DNA from: Acidobacteriota bacterium
GTDB lineage: Bacteria; Acidobacteriota; Terriglobia; Terriglobales; Acidobacteriaceae
Assembly (NCBI GenBank): GCA_021781255.1
Contig: JAJXXG010000030.1
Coordinates: 1-13,647, forward strand
DNA: 13,647 bases
Direction of reading: 5' to 3'
The first letter of the stretch is position 1. Every line of letters begins with the position of its first letter. The notes under the pieces are model-generated. The model searched no databases and had not been told where the DNA came from. It worked only from the letters and a program-made list of their open reading frames with translations. Shown in pieces: positions 7,068-13,647 of the stretch. The translations under genes and the position numbers were made by a program.

Positions 7068-8375
7068 ATGGAGAATCATACCCCTTTGACCGGATGGACT
7101 TCACCCAGGTGGCGAGGCATCACCCGGACCTACACGTTCGAGCAAGTCAACCGGCTGCGTGGCACGGTCCACGTGGAGCATTCGCTGGCGCGCGCGGGCG
7201 CCGAGAAGTTCTGGCGCCTGCTCGAAAGCGAATCGTACATTTCCGCGCTCGGCGCTCTCACCGGCAACCAGGCCGTAGAGATGGCCGCGGCGGGCATGAA
7301 GACCATCTACCTCAGCGGATGGCAGGTAGCCGCCGATGCAAATCTCAGCGGAAACATGTATCCGGATCAAAGCCTCTATCCGGCCAACAGCGTTCCCGCG
7401 GTGGTGCGCGCGATCAACAGCGCACTCATGCGCGCCGACCAGATTGCGCACGTTGAAGGCCAGGACGATGTGGACTGGATGCTTCCCATTGTTGCTGACG
7501 CAGAAGCCGGTTTTGGAGGCGCGCTGAACGCCTTTGAGCTGATGAAGAGCCTGATTGAAGCCGGAGCCGCAGCGGTCCACTTTGAAGATCAGCTATCTTC
7601 AGCGAAGAAGTGCGGCCACCTGGGCGGCAAGGTTCTGGTGCCAACCCGTGAAGCTATCCAGAAGCTGATCTCCGCGCGCCTAGCCGCGGATGTCCTAAAT
7701 GTGCCCACCATTCTTATCGCGCGCACCGACGCTGATGCCGCGCAGTTGATCACCAGCGACTGCGACCCCGCGGACCATCCCTTCCTTGCCGGAGAGCGCA
7801 CGGTTGAAGGTTTTTTCACTCTCCGCGGCGGCATTGAGGCCGCAATTGCTCGCGGCCTGGCGTACGCTCCCTATGCAGACATGATCTGGTGCGAAACTTC
7901 AGAGCCGAACATCAAAGACGCACGGAGGTTCGCTTCTGCCATCCACGCCAAGTTCCCGGGTAAGTTGCTTGCATACAATTGCTCGCCTTCATTCAACTGG
8001 CGGGCGAAACTAAGCGTTGCGGAGATCTCCAAGTTCCATCAGGAGCTCGCCGCAATGGGCTACCGCTTCCAATTCGTTACGCTGGCCGGATTCCACGCCC
8101 TGAATCTGTCCGCGTTCGAACTGGCTTATGAGTTCAAGCGCAACGGCATGCTGGCATACTCCGACCTGCAGCAGCGCGAGTTCGAATTGGCCGAGAAGTC
8201 CGGGTACAGCGCCGTAAAGCACCAGAGGTTCGTCGGCACCGGCTACTTTGACCAGGTTGCTACAACGATAGCTTCCGGCAACATCTCCACCTGCGCTCTG
8301 CCTGGTTCCACCGAAGAGGATCAGTTTTTGAATCTCTACGATCACCAGGTTCCAGAGCGGCATGCTACGGCGTAG
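7068..8375 (+). CDS. aceA: Isocitrate lyase
   Basis: This cytoplasmic enzyme cleaves isocitrate to succinate and glyoxylate, the first step of the glyoxylate bypass. The 435 residues match the usual bacterial length of about 430. The family signature KKCGH lies at 180-184, with the catalytic cysteine at 182, continuing into [19 protein letters not shown] (83-92), DAEAGFGG (144-151, metal and substrate binding), HFEDQ (171-175), ARTDADA (218-224) and NCSPSFNW (about 304-311) are all present, so the active site looks complete. An alternative GTG at 7035 in the same frame would add 11 residues. It lies inside the 5' UTR hairpin, whereas ATG 7068 has a perfect AGGAGG five bases upstream and is preferred. 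aceB follows after 51 bases, so the two are almost certainly one operon. Confidence 0.97.
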   Translation: MENHTPLTGWTSPRWRGITRTYTFEQVNRLRGTVHVEHSLARAGAEKFWRLLESESYISALGALTGNQAVEMAAAGMKTIYLSGWQVAADANLSGNMYPDQSLYPANSVPAVVRAINSALMRADQIAHVEGQDDVDWMLPIVADAEAGFGGALNAFELMKSLIEAGAAAVHFEDQLSSAKKCGHLGGKVLVPTREAIQKLISARLAADVLNVPTILIARTDADAAQLITSDCDPADHPFLAGERTVEGFFTLRGGIEAAIARGLAYAPYADMIWCETSEPNIKDARRFASAIHAKFPGKLLAYNCSPSFNWRAKLSVAEISKFHQELAAMGYRFQFVTLAGFHALNLSAFELAYEFKRNGMLAYSDLQQREFELAEKSGYSAVKHQRFVGTGYFDQVATTIASGNISTCALPGSTEEDQFLNLYDHQVPERHATA

Positions 8376-8426
8376 CGGCTTTACGGCCCTCAGCAAGTGA
8401 ACCAGGAGCGAACAAGGGAGGATTCG

Positions 8427-10016
8427 ATGACGACAGTTACGCCCGTACTGGAAGCGGCCCTATCGCTGCGCAAAGCCGAGCGCGAAATTCTCACTCCTGA
8501 AGCGATCGCATTCCTTCGCGAACTGGACAAGCGATTTGAGGGCACGCGAGCAAGCCTGCTGGAGAAACGCCGCGAGCGCCAGGACCACTACGATCGCGGC
8601 GGCTTTCCCCGGTTCAATCCTGAAACCGGCCACATCCGCGATGGAAATTGGCGCGTAGCCGCCATTCCTGAAGAGCTGCTCGACCGCCGCGTTGAGATCA
8701 CCGGACCCACGGAACGCAAGATGGTGATTAATGCGTTAAACTCCGGCGCCAATGTCTTTATGGCCGACTTTGAAGACGCCAACTCGCCCACCTGGAGCAA
8801 TTGCATCGAGGGCCAGCTCAATGTTATCGACGCGAACCGGCGCACGATTACATGGCAGTCTGCCGAAGGCAAGCTTTACGAACTGAACGCGAAGCCCGCT
8901 GTGCTGTTCGTGCGCCCCCGCGGGTGGCACATGGTTGAAAAACATATGGAGTTCGGCGCTGCGCACCTATCTGCTTCGCTGTTCGATTTCGGTCTCTACT
9001 TTTTCCATAACTTCCGTATTCTGCTTGACCGCGGTTCCGCCCCATACTTTTATTTGCCCAAAATGGAGAGCTATCTTGAAGCGCGGCTCTGGAACGACGT
9101 GTTCCGGTTTGCTCAGGAATATGTGGGCATCCCGGTAGGCACGATCCGCGCCACGGTGCTGATCGAAACCATCTCTGCCGCGTTCGAAATGGACGAGATT
9201 TTATACGAACTGCGCGAGCACTCCGCAGGCCTGAACTGCGGAAGGTGGGATTACATCTTCAGCTTCATCAAGAAGTTCCGTAACCATTCAGATTGCGTCC
9301 TGCCGCAGCGGGGCGATGTCACGATGACCCAGCCGTTTCTCGCTTCCTACGTGGAACTGCTCATTCATACTTGCCATAAACGCGGTATCCACGCCATGGG
9401 CGGCATGGCTGCGCAGATCCCGATACGCAACGATCCACAAGCTAACGAAGAGGCCATGCGGCGCGTACGCGAAGACAAGCTACGAGAAGTCCGCGCGGGA
9501 CACGATGGCACATGGGTCGCTCATCCCGGGTTGGTTCCGGTTGCGAAAGCGATCTTTGACGAATATATGCCGGAGAAGAACCAGATTCGCCTGCCGCTGG
9601 AGCATCACTCGCGCATCACCGCGGAGAACCTGGTGGAGATTCCCACGGGCAGCATCACCGAGGCAGGCCTGCGGCGCAACATCGACGTTGCACTGCAGTA
9701 CCTGGAATCGTGGCTGCGCGGAAACGGCTGCGTGCCCATCTACAACCTGATGGAAGACGCTGCCACGGCGGAGATTTCGCGGACGCAGATATGGCAATGG
9801 ATCCGCTACGGCGCGCGCCTCGACGATGGGCGTACGATTACCAGCGAAATGCACGACCAGTTGCTTCAGGACATCCTAGACTTTACGCGCAGCGCGATCG
9901 GAGAGCAGGCATTCGCCGCCAGCAAGTTTGGGCGCGCCGCCCAACTTCTTCGCGAGCTCAGCACCGGGGAATTTCAGGAGTTCCTCACCACAACTGCGTA
10001 CCAGGATTTGGACTAG
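8427..10016 (+). CDS. aceB: Malate synthase A
   Basis: The enzyme condenses glyoxylate with acetyl-CoA to malate, the second step of the glyoxylate bypass, and directly consumes the product of AceA. The 529 residues agree with the A-type enzyme (about 530; the G type is near 720). The malate synthase signature REHSAGLNCGRWDYIF is at 263-278. The active-site arginine region VRPRGWH (162-168), the acidic IETISA (246-251) and the catalytic aspartate in MEDAATAEIS (Asp about 444) are visible. Start ATG 8427 has GGGAGG five bases upstream; a GTG at 8397 in frame would add 10 residues but has no better site. The gene order is A then B, opposite to the aceBA order of enteric bacteria. No intrinsic terminator with a T-tract follows. 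Confidence 0.97.
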   Translation: MTTVTPVLEAALSLRKAEREILTPEAIAFLRELDKRFEGTRASLLEKRRERQDHYDRGGFPRFNPETGHIRDGNWRVAAIPEELLDRRVEITGPTERKMVINALNSGANVFMADFEDANSPTWSNCIEGQLNVIDANRRTITWQSAEGKLYELNAKPAVLFVRPRGWHMVEKHMEFGAAHLSASLFDFGLYFFHNFRILLDRGSAPYFYLPKMESYLEARLWNDVFRFAQEYVGIPVGTIRATVLIETISAAFEMDEILYELREHSAGLNCGRWDYIFSFIKKFRNHSDCVLPQRGDVTMTQPFLASYVELLIHTCHKRGIHAMGGMAAQIPIRNDPQANEEAMRRVREDKLREVRAGHDGTWVAHPGLVPVAKAIFDEYMPEKNQIRLPLEHHSRITAENLVEIPTGSITEAGLRRNIDVALQYLESWLRGNGCVPIYNLMEDAATAEISRTQIWQWIRYGARLDDGRTITSEMHDQLLQDILDFTRSAIGEQAFAASKFGRAAQLLRELSTGEFQEFLTTTAYQDLD

Positions 10017-10049
10017 CGTGGTGAGTCATTCATTCGCTGAAGAACAACC

Positions 10050-10108
10050 GCAGATCCTTCGACTCCGTTTGGCCCCAAAAACCGGCCAAACTTCGCTCAG
10101 GGTGACAC
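10050..10108. repeat. Suspected dispersed intergenic repeat with an 8-bp hairpin
   Basis: CAGATCCTTCGACTCC on one side and CTTCGCTCAGGGTGACA on the other flank a perfect stem GTTTGGCC (10067-10074) / GGCCAAAC (10084-10091) with a nine-base loop. From memory, the flanking words resemble intergenic repeats of the ATCCTTCG...CTTCGCTCAGG-TGACA type seen in many Acidobacteriota genomes; only one copy lies in this window, so this is not proven here. The element sits between the convergent ends of aceB and the B12 receptor and may act as a weak bidirectional transcription barrier, though no T-tract is present. Confidence 0.45.
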
Positions 10109-10173
10109 CGCATTTATGGTGCTCAGGAGGATATGCCGTTTATTTACAGGCAAGTTAAACGAGCATACGAAGA

Positions 10174-12666
10174 TCAATGGCCGCTGCCGGGGCCCCAGCG
10201 GAGGCGAAGCCCTGTGCGGACGTTGAAAGGCAGGCTGGGGTAACCAATAGGGGCTATGTGCTGATTGTCGAACAGGTTCTCAGCCTGGGCATAGATGTCC
10301 ATCCACTTAAGCAATTGATAGCTGCCGCCTAAGTCGAGTCTGGCGTAACCGTAGTCGAGATTGCGGTTGGGGAGCAGCAGGCTGTTGCCGCCATAGGCGT
10401 CTTCGCCTTCAAGGTAGGTTGAGTCGTCGCTGCGGCTGGCAAAGGCAGATGCAAAGACGCCGGTGAACCGCCTGGAAGCAAAGGTGGCCGTGAAGTAGCC
10501 GGTGTGCGGCGCACGGCGGAAGGGACGTGCGCCCTGGAGCGGCGAATAAGGACCGACCGGAATGCCGTCGAAGGTAGGAATGGGACCCAGCAAAGCCGCG
10601 TCATCATTGGTGAAGGAGCGCTGCACCACGGCGTCGAGGTAGGTGTAGCCGCCGCGCAGAAAAATGTTGCGGCCGATGCCGCTTTCGACCGACGTCTCGA
10701 TTCCCTGGGCGCGAAACGCCTCGGAGTTTATTGTGAGTTCGTAGGCAAAGTTGGCTTGCAGAACCTGCTCAAGCTGCTGCTGTTGGGCGGGCGTCAGGTT
10801 GGGCAAAAGTTCGGGAATGAGGTCCAGGCCAACGTATTCGATCTCTTTGCCAAACTCATTGTGAAAGTAGCTGGTGCGGAAGACGATGTGCTGGCTGAGG
10901 AAGGACTGCTCGACGCCGCCTTCGTAGGTACGCATGAAAGGCGCGGCAAGAGGGCTGATGTGCAGGGCCTGGATGGTCGATTGCGCGCCATTGTTGAGGA
11001 GAAAGCTGTAGAGCGAATTGTCCTGATCGGTGAGCTTGGGCTCGCGCACTGCCTCGCCGAAGTTGAAGAGGACGCGCGTGCCAGAAAAGACACCGCTGCG
11101 CGGGCGCAGGACGTAATAGTTGAGCCCGGCGCGCGGCGAGCCTTGAAAGCCGAACAGGGAGTAATGCTCCAGGCTGCCGCCGAGCGTGTAGAAGAAGCGA
11201 TTCTTGAAATCGCCGTGAACCCCGAGGGGAATGAAGTAGTTCGTACGCTTTACCGGCTTATAGTACGTGCTGCCCGGTTCTGCACCGCGCTCATCCTGGT
11301 ATTGGAAACCGGCGAGGCCAACGAGGTGCGGCGTGAAGGTGATATCGCCTTGATAGCCGGCCTGGTCGCGGTTGGAGACGTACTGCACGCGAAATGTGCT
11401 GCAGTCGAGAACAGCTTGCCCCGTGGCGGAGTAGCCGTTTGCGCCGGTGATGGTGACGGTATTGCCAAGGGTTCCGGGGCCGAAGCAGTAATCGGCATAG
11501 GAGGTGGGATTCCCCGACAGCGTCCAGAGCGAATCCTGCTCGCGCTTGCGCGTGAGGCCGTAGCGAAGGTTGTTATGAAAGCTTGCGGTGGTTTGAATGT
11601 CGAGCGAACCACTCAGAAAGATGTCCTGGACCTTCTCGGTGGAATTGTCGGCGACGTGGTAGAAGTCCCATGCGTTGGGCACGCCCGTGGCGCCAACTGC
11701 GTAGTGCACAGTAGTGCGGAGTTGCGTATTGCTGTTGAGGGCCCAGCCCAGGTTGGCGGCTGAGGTGGCTAGGTGATACTCGTCGTTGGGCAGATCGTTG
11801 GCGGTTTGGAGCCAACTGTAGGCGCCGAGGTAGTCGAGTTTTTTGTGCGCGCCTGCGAGTTGCAGCTCTTCGCGCGAGGTGTAGAGGTTGCCGGCATCGC
11901 CCCGGAAGAGCAGCGAAGGAAAGCTTGTGGTGCCTTGGGGGGTGATGAGGCTGACGACACTCGAGTCGGCACCCGCGCCGTAGAGGCTCGCATCGGGGCC
12001 GCGATAGATCTCGGCGCTCTCGATGGCCGTGGTGGAGAGTGGTGCGAAGTCAAATTGATTGCCCAGGTCGCCGGCGTCTACGCCATCGAGCAGGATTTTG
12101 TTGTCGTCGGAGTCGCCGCCGCGGACGAAGAGCGACGACACGGCTCCACGCTGGCCGCTCTGCACGACGAATGTTCCGGGCATGAGCCGCAGAGCGCCCA
12201 CCAGATCGTCGCGCAGCGCAAGATCGAGCGGGCCGAGCACGGTGGTGGCGGAGCTGGTTTGCGGCTGCGGCGTGGGCGTGCCCGTTGCGGTCACCACGAT
12301 GGACTCACGCGCCCAGGCCGGCTCCAGAACAATATTTCTTTCGATGGAATCAAGCTGGCCGGCGTAGAAGTCGGGCGTTTGCAACTGACGAAAGCTCTTG
12401 GCAGAGACGACGAGGAAAAAGCGGCCGCTGCTCCCGGTGGTGATTTCAAAGCTGCCGTCGGCCATGGAGACTGCCGAGGAAATGACTCTTCCATTGCTTA
12501 CAAGAGCAATGCCGGCGCCGGTAACCTTGGCGCCGGTGGCGTCGGTGACCACACCACGGATGGATGCAGCCGAACAGAAGACTGCACAATGAGCGAGGAT
12601 AAACAGGGCGAACGCACGGACCAGGAAGCGGTTGGATGCTGCGCGCAAGAGATTGGAAGTCGGCAC
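10174..12666 (-). CDS. BtuB-like TonB-dependent receptor, probably for cobalamin or corrinoids
   Basis: This is an 830-residue outer-membrane receptor. The signal peptide is about 1-33 (core LVRAFALFILAHCAVF, cleavage near CSA). An extra carboxypeptidase-regulatory-like domain follows (about 36-116), then a TonB box ESIVVTATG (121-129, comparable to DTLVVTA of BtuB), a plug (about 135-245, with FVRGG at 180-184 and LLDGVD) and a beta-barrel to the end (final strand RTGLRLRWG plus a short tail). Enteric BtuB is about 590 residues and lacks the N-terminal domain. Start: GTG 12666 has AAAGGAG five bases upstream and opens on the signal peptide. The more distal ATG at 12768 lies inside the riboswitch and is rejected. 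The riboswitch makes B12-related uptake the likely function; the sequence alone would allow other ligands. The mature protein has a single, widely spaced cysteine pair. Confidence 0.87.
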   Translation of the reverse strand: MPTSNLLRAASNRFLVRAFALFILAHCAVFCSAASIRGVVTDATGAKVTGAGIALVSNGRVISSAVSMADGSFEITTGSSGRFFLVVSAKSFRQLQTPDFYAGQLDSIERNIVLEPAWARESIVVTATGTPTPQPQTSSATTVLGPLDLALRDDLVGALRLMPGTFVVQSGQRGAVSSLFVRGGDSDDNKILLDGVDAGDLGNQFDFAPLSTTAIESAEIYRGPDASLYGAGADSSVVSLITPQGTTSFPSLLFRGDAGNLYTSREELQLAGAHKKLDYLGAYSWLQTANDLPNDEYHLATSAANLGWALNSNTQLRTTVHYAVGATGVPNAWDFYHVADNSTEKVQDIFLSGSLDIQTTASFHNNLRYGLTRKREQDSLWTLSGNPTSYADYCFGPGTLGNTVTITGANGYSATGQAVLDCSTFRVQYVSNRDQAGYQGDITFTPHLVGLAGFQYQDERGAEPGSTYYKPVKRTNYFIPLGVHGDFKNRFFYTLGGSLEHYSLFGFQGSPRAGLNYYVLRPRSGVFSGTRVLFNFGEAVREPKLTDQDNSLYSFLLNNGAQSTIQALHISPLAAPFMRTYEGGVEQSFLSQHIVFRTSYFHNEFGKEIEYVGLDLIPELLPNLTPAQQQQLEQVLQANFAYELTINSEAFRAQGIETSVESGIGRNIFLRGGYTYLDAVVQRSFTNDDAALLGPIPTFDGIPVGPYSPLQGARPFRRAPHTGYFTATFASRRFTGVFASAFASRSDDSTYLEGEDAYGGNSLLLPNRNLDYGYARLDLGGSYQLLKWMDIYAQAENLFDNQHIAPIGYPSLPFNVRTGLRLRWGPGSGH

Positions 12667-12682
12667 GAAAACTCCTTTGTCT

Positions 12683-12717
12683 CCCTCGGAATACAAAAGA
12701 ATTGGGCACGTCGAGGG
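12683..12717 (-). promoter_or_regulatory. Candidate expression-platform hairpin of the B12 riboswitch
   Basis: On the minus strand, CCCTCG (12712-12717) at the 3' edge of the aptamer can pair with CGAGGG (12683-12688), five to ten bases before the AAAGGAG ribosome-binding site at 12672-12678. No T-run follows, so control would be at translation rather than termination. Six base pairs over a 23-base loop is modest. Confidence 0.3.
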
Positions 12718-12935
12718 CCGGTCTTCTGACTTGCGCATTTTCGAGCCGCCTTCCCAAAGCCGAACCAATGCGGGTCAACTCCAGTGGCTGAACAGGCACT
12801 TCCGCGTTGCGCCGCGAGATTCCGGCTGAAGTGCCGGCTGGTTCCAACGACCTTTTGGAGGACGGGAACAGAAGCAGGTGCGCTCACAGTTGCGGGCAGT
12901 GACGGAAGCTCACCGCCTTCCCGCGCATCCTGCAA
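12712..12935 (-). ncRNA. Cobalamin (adenosylcobalamin-type) riboswitch
   Basis: Read on the minus strand, the conserved blocks of the cobalamin aptamer appear in order: GGGAAGGCGGTGAGC (about 12907-12921), the B12 box GCCCGCAACTGTGAGCGC (12880-12897), GCCACTGG (12781-12788), GGGAAGGCGGC (about 12745-12755) and the closing GCAAGTCAGAAGACC (12720-12734). Order and spacing fit the family, and the element ends about 45 bases before the receptor GTG. In known examples, bound B12 switches off expression, so the receptor should be made when B12 is scarce. The outer limits are approximate. Confidence 0.94.
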
Positions 12936-12977
12936 TGACAAAGGTGAACTGAGCCAGAACACGGAACCGCGGCGGTA

Positions 12978-13004
12978 ATGTCATGGAAGCAATTTCAATG
13001 ACAT
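12978..13004. promoter_or_regulatory. Perfect 7-bp inverted repeat at the predicted transcription start of the B12 receptor
   Basis: ATGTCAT (12978-12984) and ATGACAT (12998-13004) are perfect arms 13 bases apart. The promoter at 13010-13038 places the start near 13003, so the repeat is either an operator over the start site or a stem-loop at the extreme 5' end of the riboswitch mRNA. Confidence 0.4.
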
Positions 13005-13009
13005 CAATT

Positions 13010-13038
13010 TTTATAATTCGAACAAAGGGCAAAGTCAA
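13010..13038 (-). promoter_or_regulatory. Sigma70-type promoter of the B12 receptor
   Basis: On the minus strand, -35 TTGACT (13033-13038, five of six consensus) and -10 TATAAA (13010-13015, five of six) are separated by 17 bases. The transcript would run through the riboswitch into the receptor gene with a leader of about 340 bases. The -35 lies 63 bases downstream of the tRNA 3' end. Confidence 0.7.
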
Positions 13039-13100
13039 AAGTGGGGTGCAGGGCGCGAAGAAAAAGGGGAACAAGAGGATGGGTTGCTGGCCCACATAGA

Positions 13101-13177
13101 TGGTGACCCCGGCCTGATTCGAACAGGCGACCTACAGTTTAGGAAACTGCTGCTCTATCCACCTGAGCTACGGGGCC
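13101..13177 (-). tRNA. tRNA-Arg (anticodon CCT)
   Basis: The minus strand folds into a full cloverleaf of 77 bases: acceptor GGCCCCG with CGGGGTC (one G-U), D-arm GCTC/GAGC, anticodon stem GCAGT/ACTGT with loop TTCCTAA, T-arm GCCTG-TTCGAAT-CAGGC, discriminator A and an encoded CCA (13101-13103). The anticodon CCT reads the arginine codon AGG. No clear intrinsic terminator follows; a weak TGGG/CCCA hairpin with a T-rich stretch lies near 13060-13090. Confidence 0.96.
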
Positions 13178-13548
13178 GCGTTGATTACAAAGCACGTACT
13201 GTATTTCTATTCACCCACAATACCACACACTATTATTACTTCGTTGGATGGAGTGCCGCCGGTGGTGCTGGTGGCGTCGGACGAATTATTCTTCATTGAG
13301 TACAGCTCTTCCCTGCACTCGGGCGTTCTTGGCAGGGGTGAATGGGCAGCCGCGGAAATTGAATCTGCTGCCACTAACGAACTTCCCGACACCGGGAGGG
13401 GCTTCTGAGCTGGGTCGGAGGCGGAGCAGGCAATTTCGGCACTTCGCTTCCCGATCATTCGGTCGAGCATCTCGCTGAGACCCATTAGTAGTAATATTCT
13501 GAGATGTCTAGGGAAATAATTGGATCAACTTAAGCCGAGGAGGTGAGT
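13178..13548. other. Intergenic region with no convincing feature
   Basis: These 371 bases lie between the tRNA and the rightward gene at 13549. Small open frames on both strands (for example 13207-13485 minus) lack ribosome-binding sites and recognisable motifs. A short hairpin TCCCG-ACAC-CGGGA lies near 13384-13397 without a T-tract. Promoters for the tRNA (minus) and for the gene at 13549 (plus) must lie here, but I could not identify good hexamer pairs. Confidence 0.4.
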
Positions 13549-13647
13549 ATGTCATTGATCATGAATCGCTTACATGTAGCATTCGGACTGTTTGCCGGTC
13601 TAGTGTTGTCCCTCATCCTTATCCTTCCATGCTTGGCACAGGAGTCT
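13549..13647 (+). CDS. N-terminus of an exported protein, cut by the window edge
   Basis: ATG 13549 is preceded by AGGAGG at 13538-13543 with a five-base spacer, and the frame stays open to the window end (33 codons). It encodes a textbook signal peptide: a short polar start with Arg-7, then a strongly hydrophobic core (AFGLFAGLVLSLILILP) and a likely cleavage site CLA before QES. A cysteine three residues before the cleavage does not fit a strict lipobox position, so type I cleavage is favoured. The mature protein is outside the window and its function cannot be stated. Confidence 0.7.
   Translation, partial: MSLIMNRLHVAFGLFAGLVLSLILILPCLAQES

Noticed and set aside
10067..10091. Hairpin after aceB as a standard intrinsic terminator
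   Set aside because: The stem is perfect but no T-tract follows on either strand, so it is reported only as part of a suspected repeat.
10504..11763. 419-codon forward open frame opposite the B12 receptor
   Set aside because: It is antisense to a clear receptor gene and its Val/Ala/Glu/Gly-rich composition is typical of GC-rich complementary frames; there is no family motif or ribosome-binding site.
11773..12729. 318-codon forward open frame opposite the B12 receptor and riboswitch
   Set aside because: It is antisense to the receptor, runs into the riboswitch, and has low-complexity composition with no recognisable domain.
12667..12768. Longer B12-receptor start at ATG 12768
   Set aside because: It lies inside conserved riboswitch sequence, whereas GTG 12666 has AAAGGAG at ideal spacing and opens on the signal peptide.
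13207..13485. 92-codon minus-strand open frame upstream of the tRNA
   Set aside because: There is no ribosome-binding site before its ATG and no recognisable motif; composition alone is not enough.
1..13647. CRISPR array, insertion sequence, prophage or toxin-antitoxin system
   Set aside because: No regularly spaced repeats, transposase or integrase motifs, terminal inverted repeats or small two-gene pairs were seen.

Overview
The window looks like a chromosomal segment from a member of the Acidobacteriota, most likely Terriglobia. It is GC-rich. It carries a very large Oar-like TonB-dependent receptor with an N-terminal carboxypeptidase-regulatory-like domain, a family strongly expanded in that phylum. 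Strong Shine-Dalgarno sequences sit 5-8 nt before most starts. The assignment rests on gene content only and is an inference.

Layout, left to right. Bases 1-71 may hold the last codons of a rightward gene. A Rho-independent terminator (81-111, minus strand) ends a 1406-residue outer-membrane receptor gene (170-4390, minus). About 800 bases without a convincing gene follow, containing a good sigma70-type promoter (4959-4987) that would give the receptor mRNA a leader of roughly 560 nt. Next, on the minus strand, is a 540-residue tetratricopeptide-repeat protein ending in a Fis-type helix-turn-helix (5186-6808). It is transcribed divergently from a two-gene glyoxylate-shunt operon, isocitrate lyase aceA (7068-8375) and malate synthase A aceB (8427-10016). 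The 259-bp divergent region holds two operator-like palindromes, a candidate promoter and a perfect 8-bp stem-loop in the predicted aceA 5' UTR.

A short intergenic hairpin inside a suspected dispersed repeat (10050-10108) separates aceB from a convergent, BtuB-like TonB-dependent receptor (10174-12666, minus, GTG start). That gene is preceded by an unmistakable cobalamin riboswitch (about 12712-12935) and a near-consensus promoter (13010-13038). Upstream lie a tRNA-Arg(CCT) gene (13101-13177, minus), 370 bases with nothing convincing, and the first 33 codons of a rightward secreted-protein gene cut by the window edge.

Working together: aceA and aceB make the two-step bypass that lets cells grow on acetate or fatty acids. 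The divergent TPR/HTH protein is the natural candidate for its local regulator and is the most interesting unexplained element here. The right-hand block is a B12-repressed cobalamin or corrinoid uptake receptor. The left-hand receptor has no identifiable substrate.
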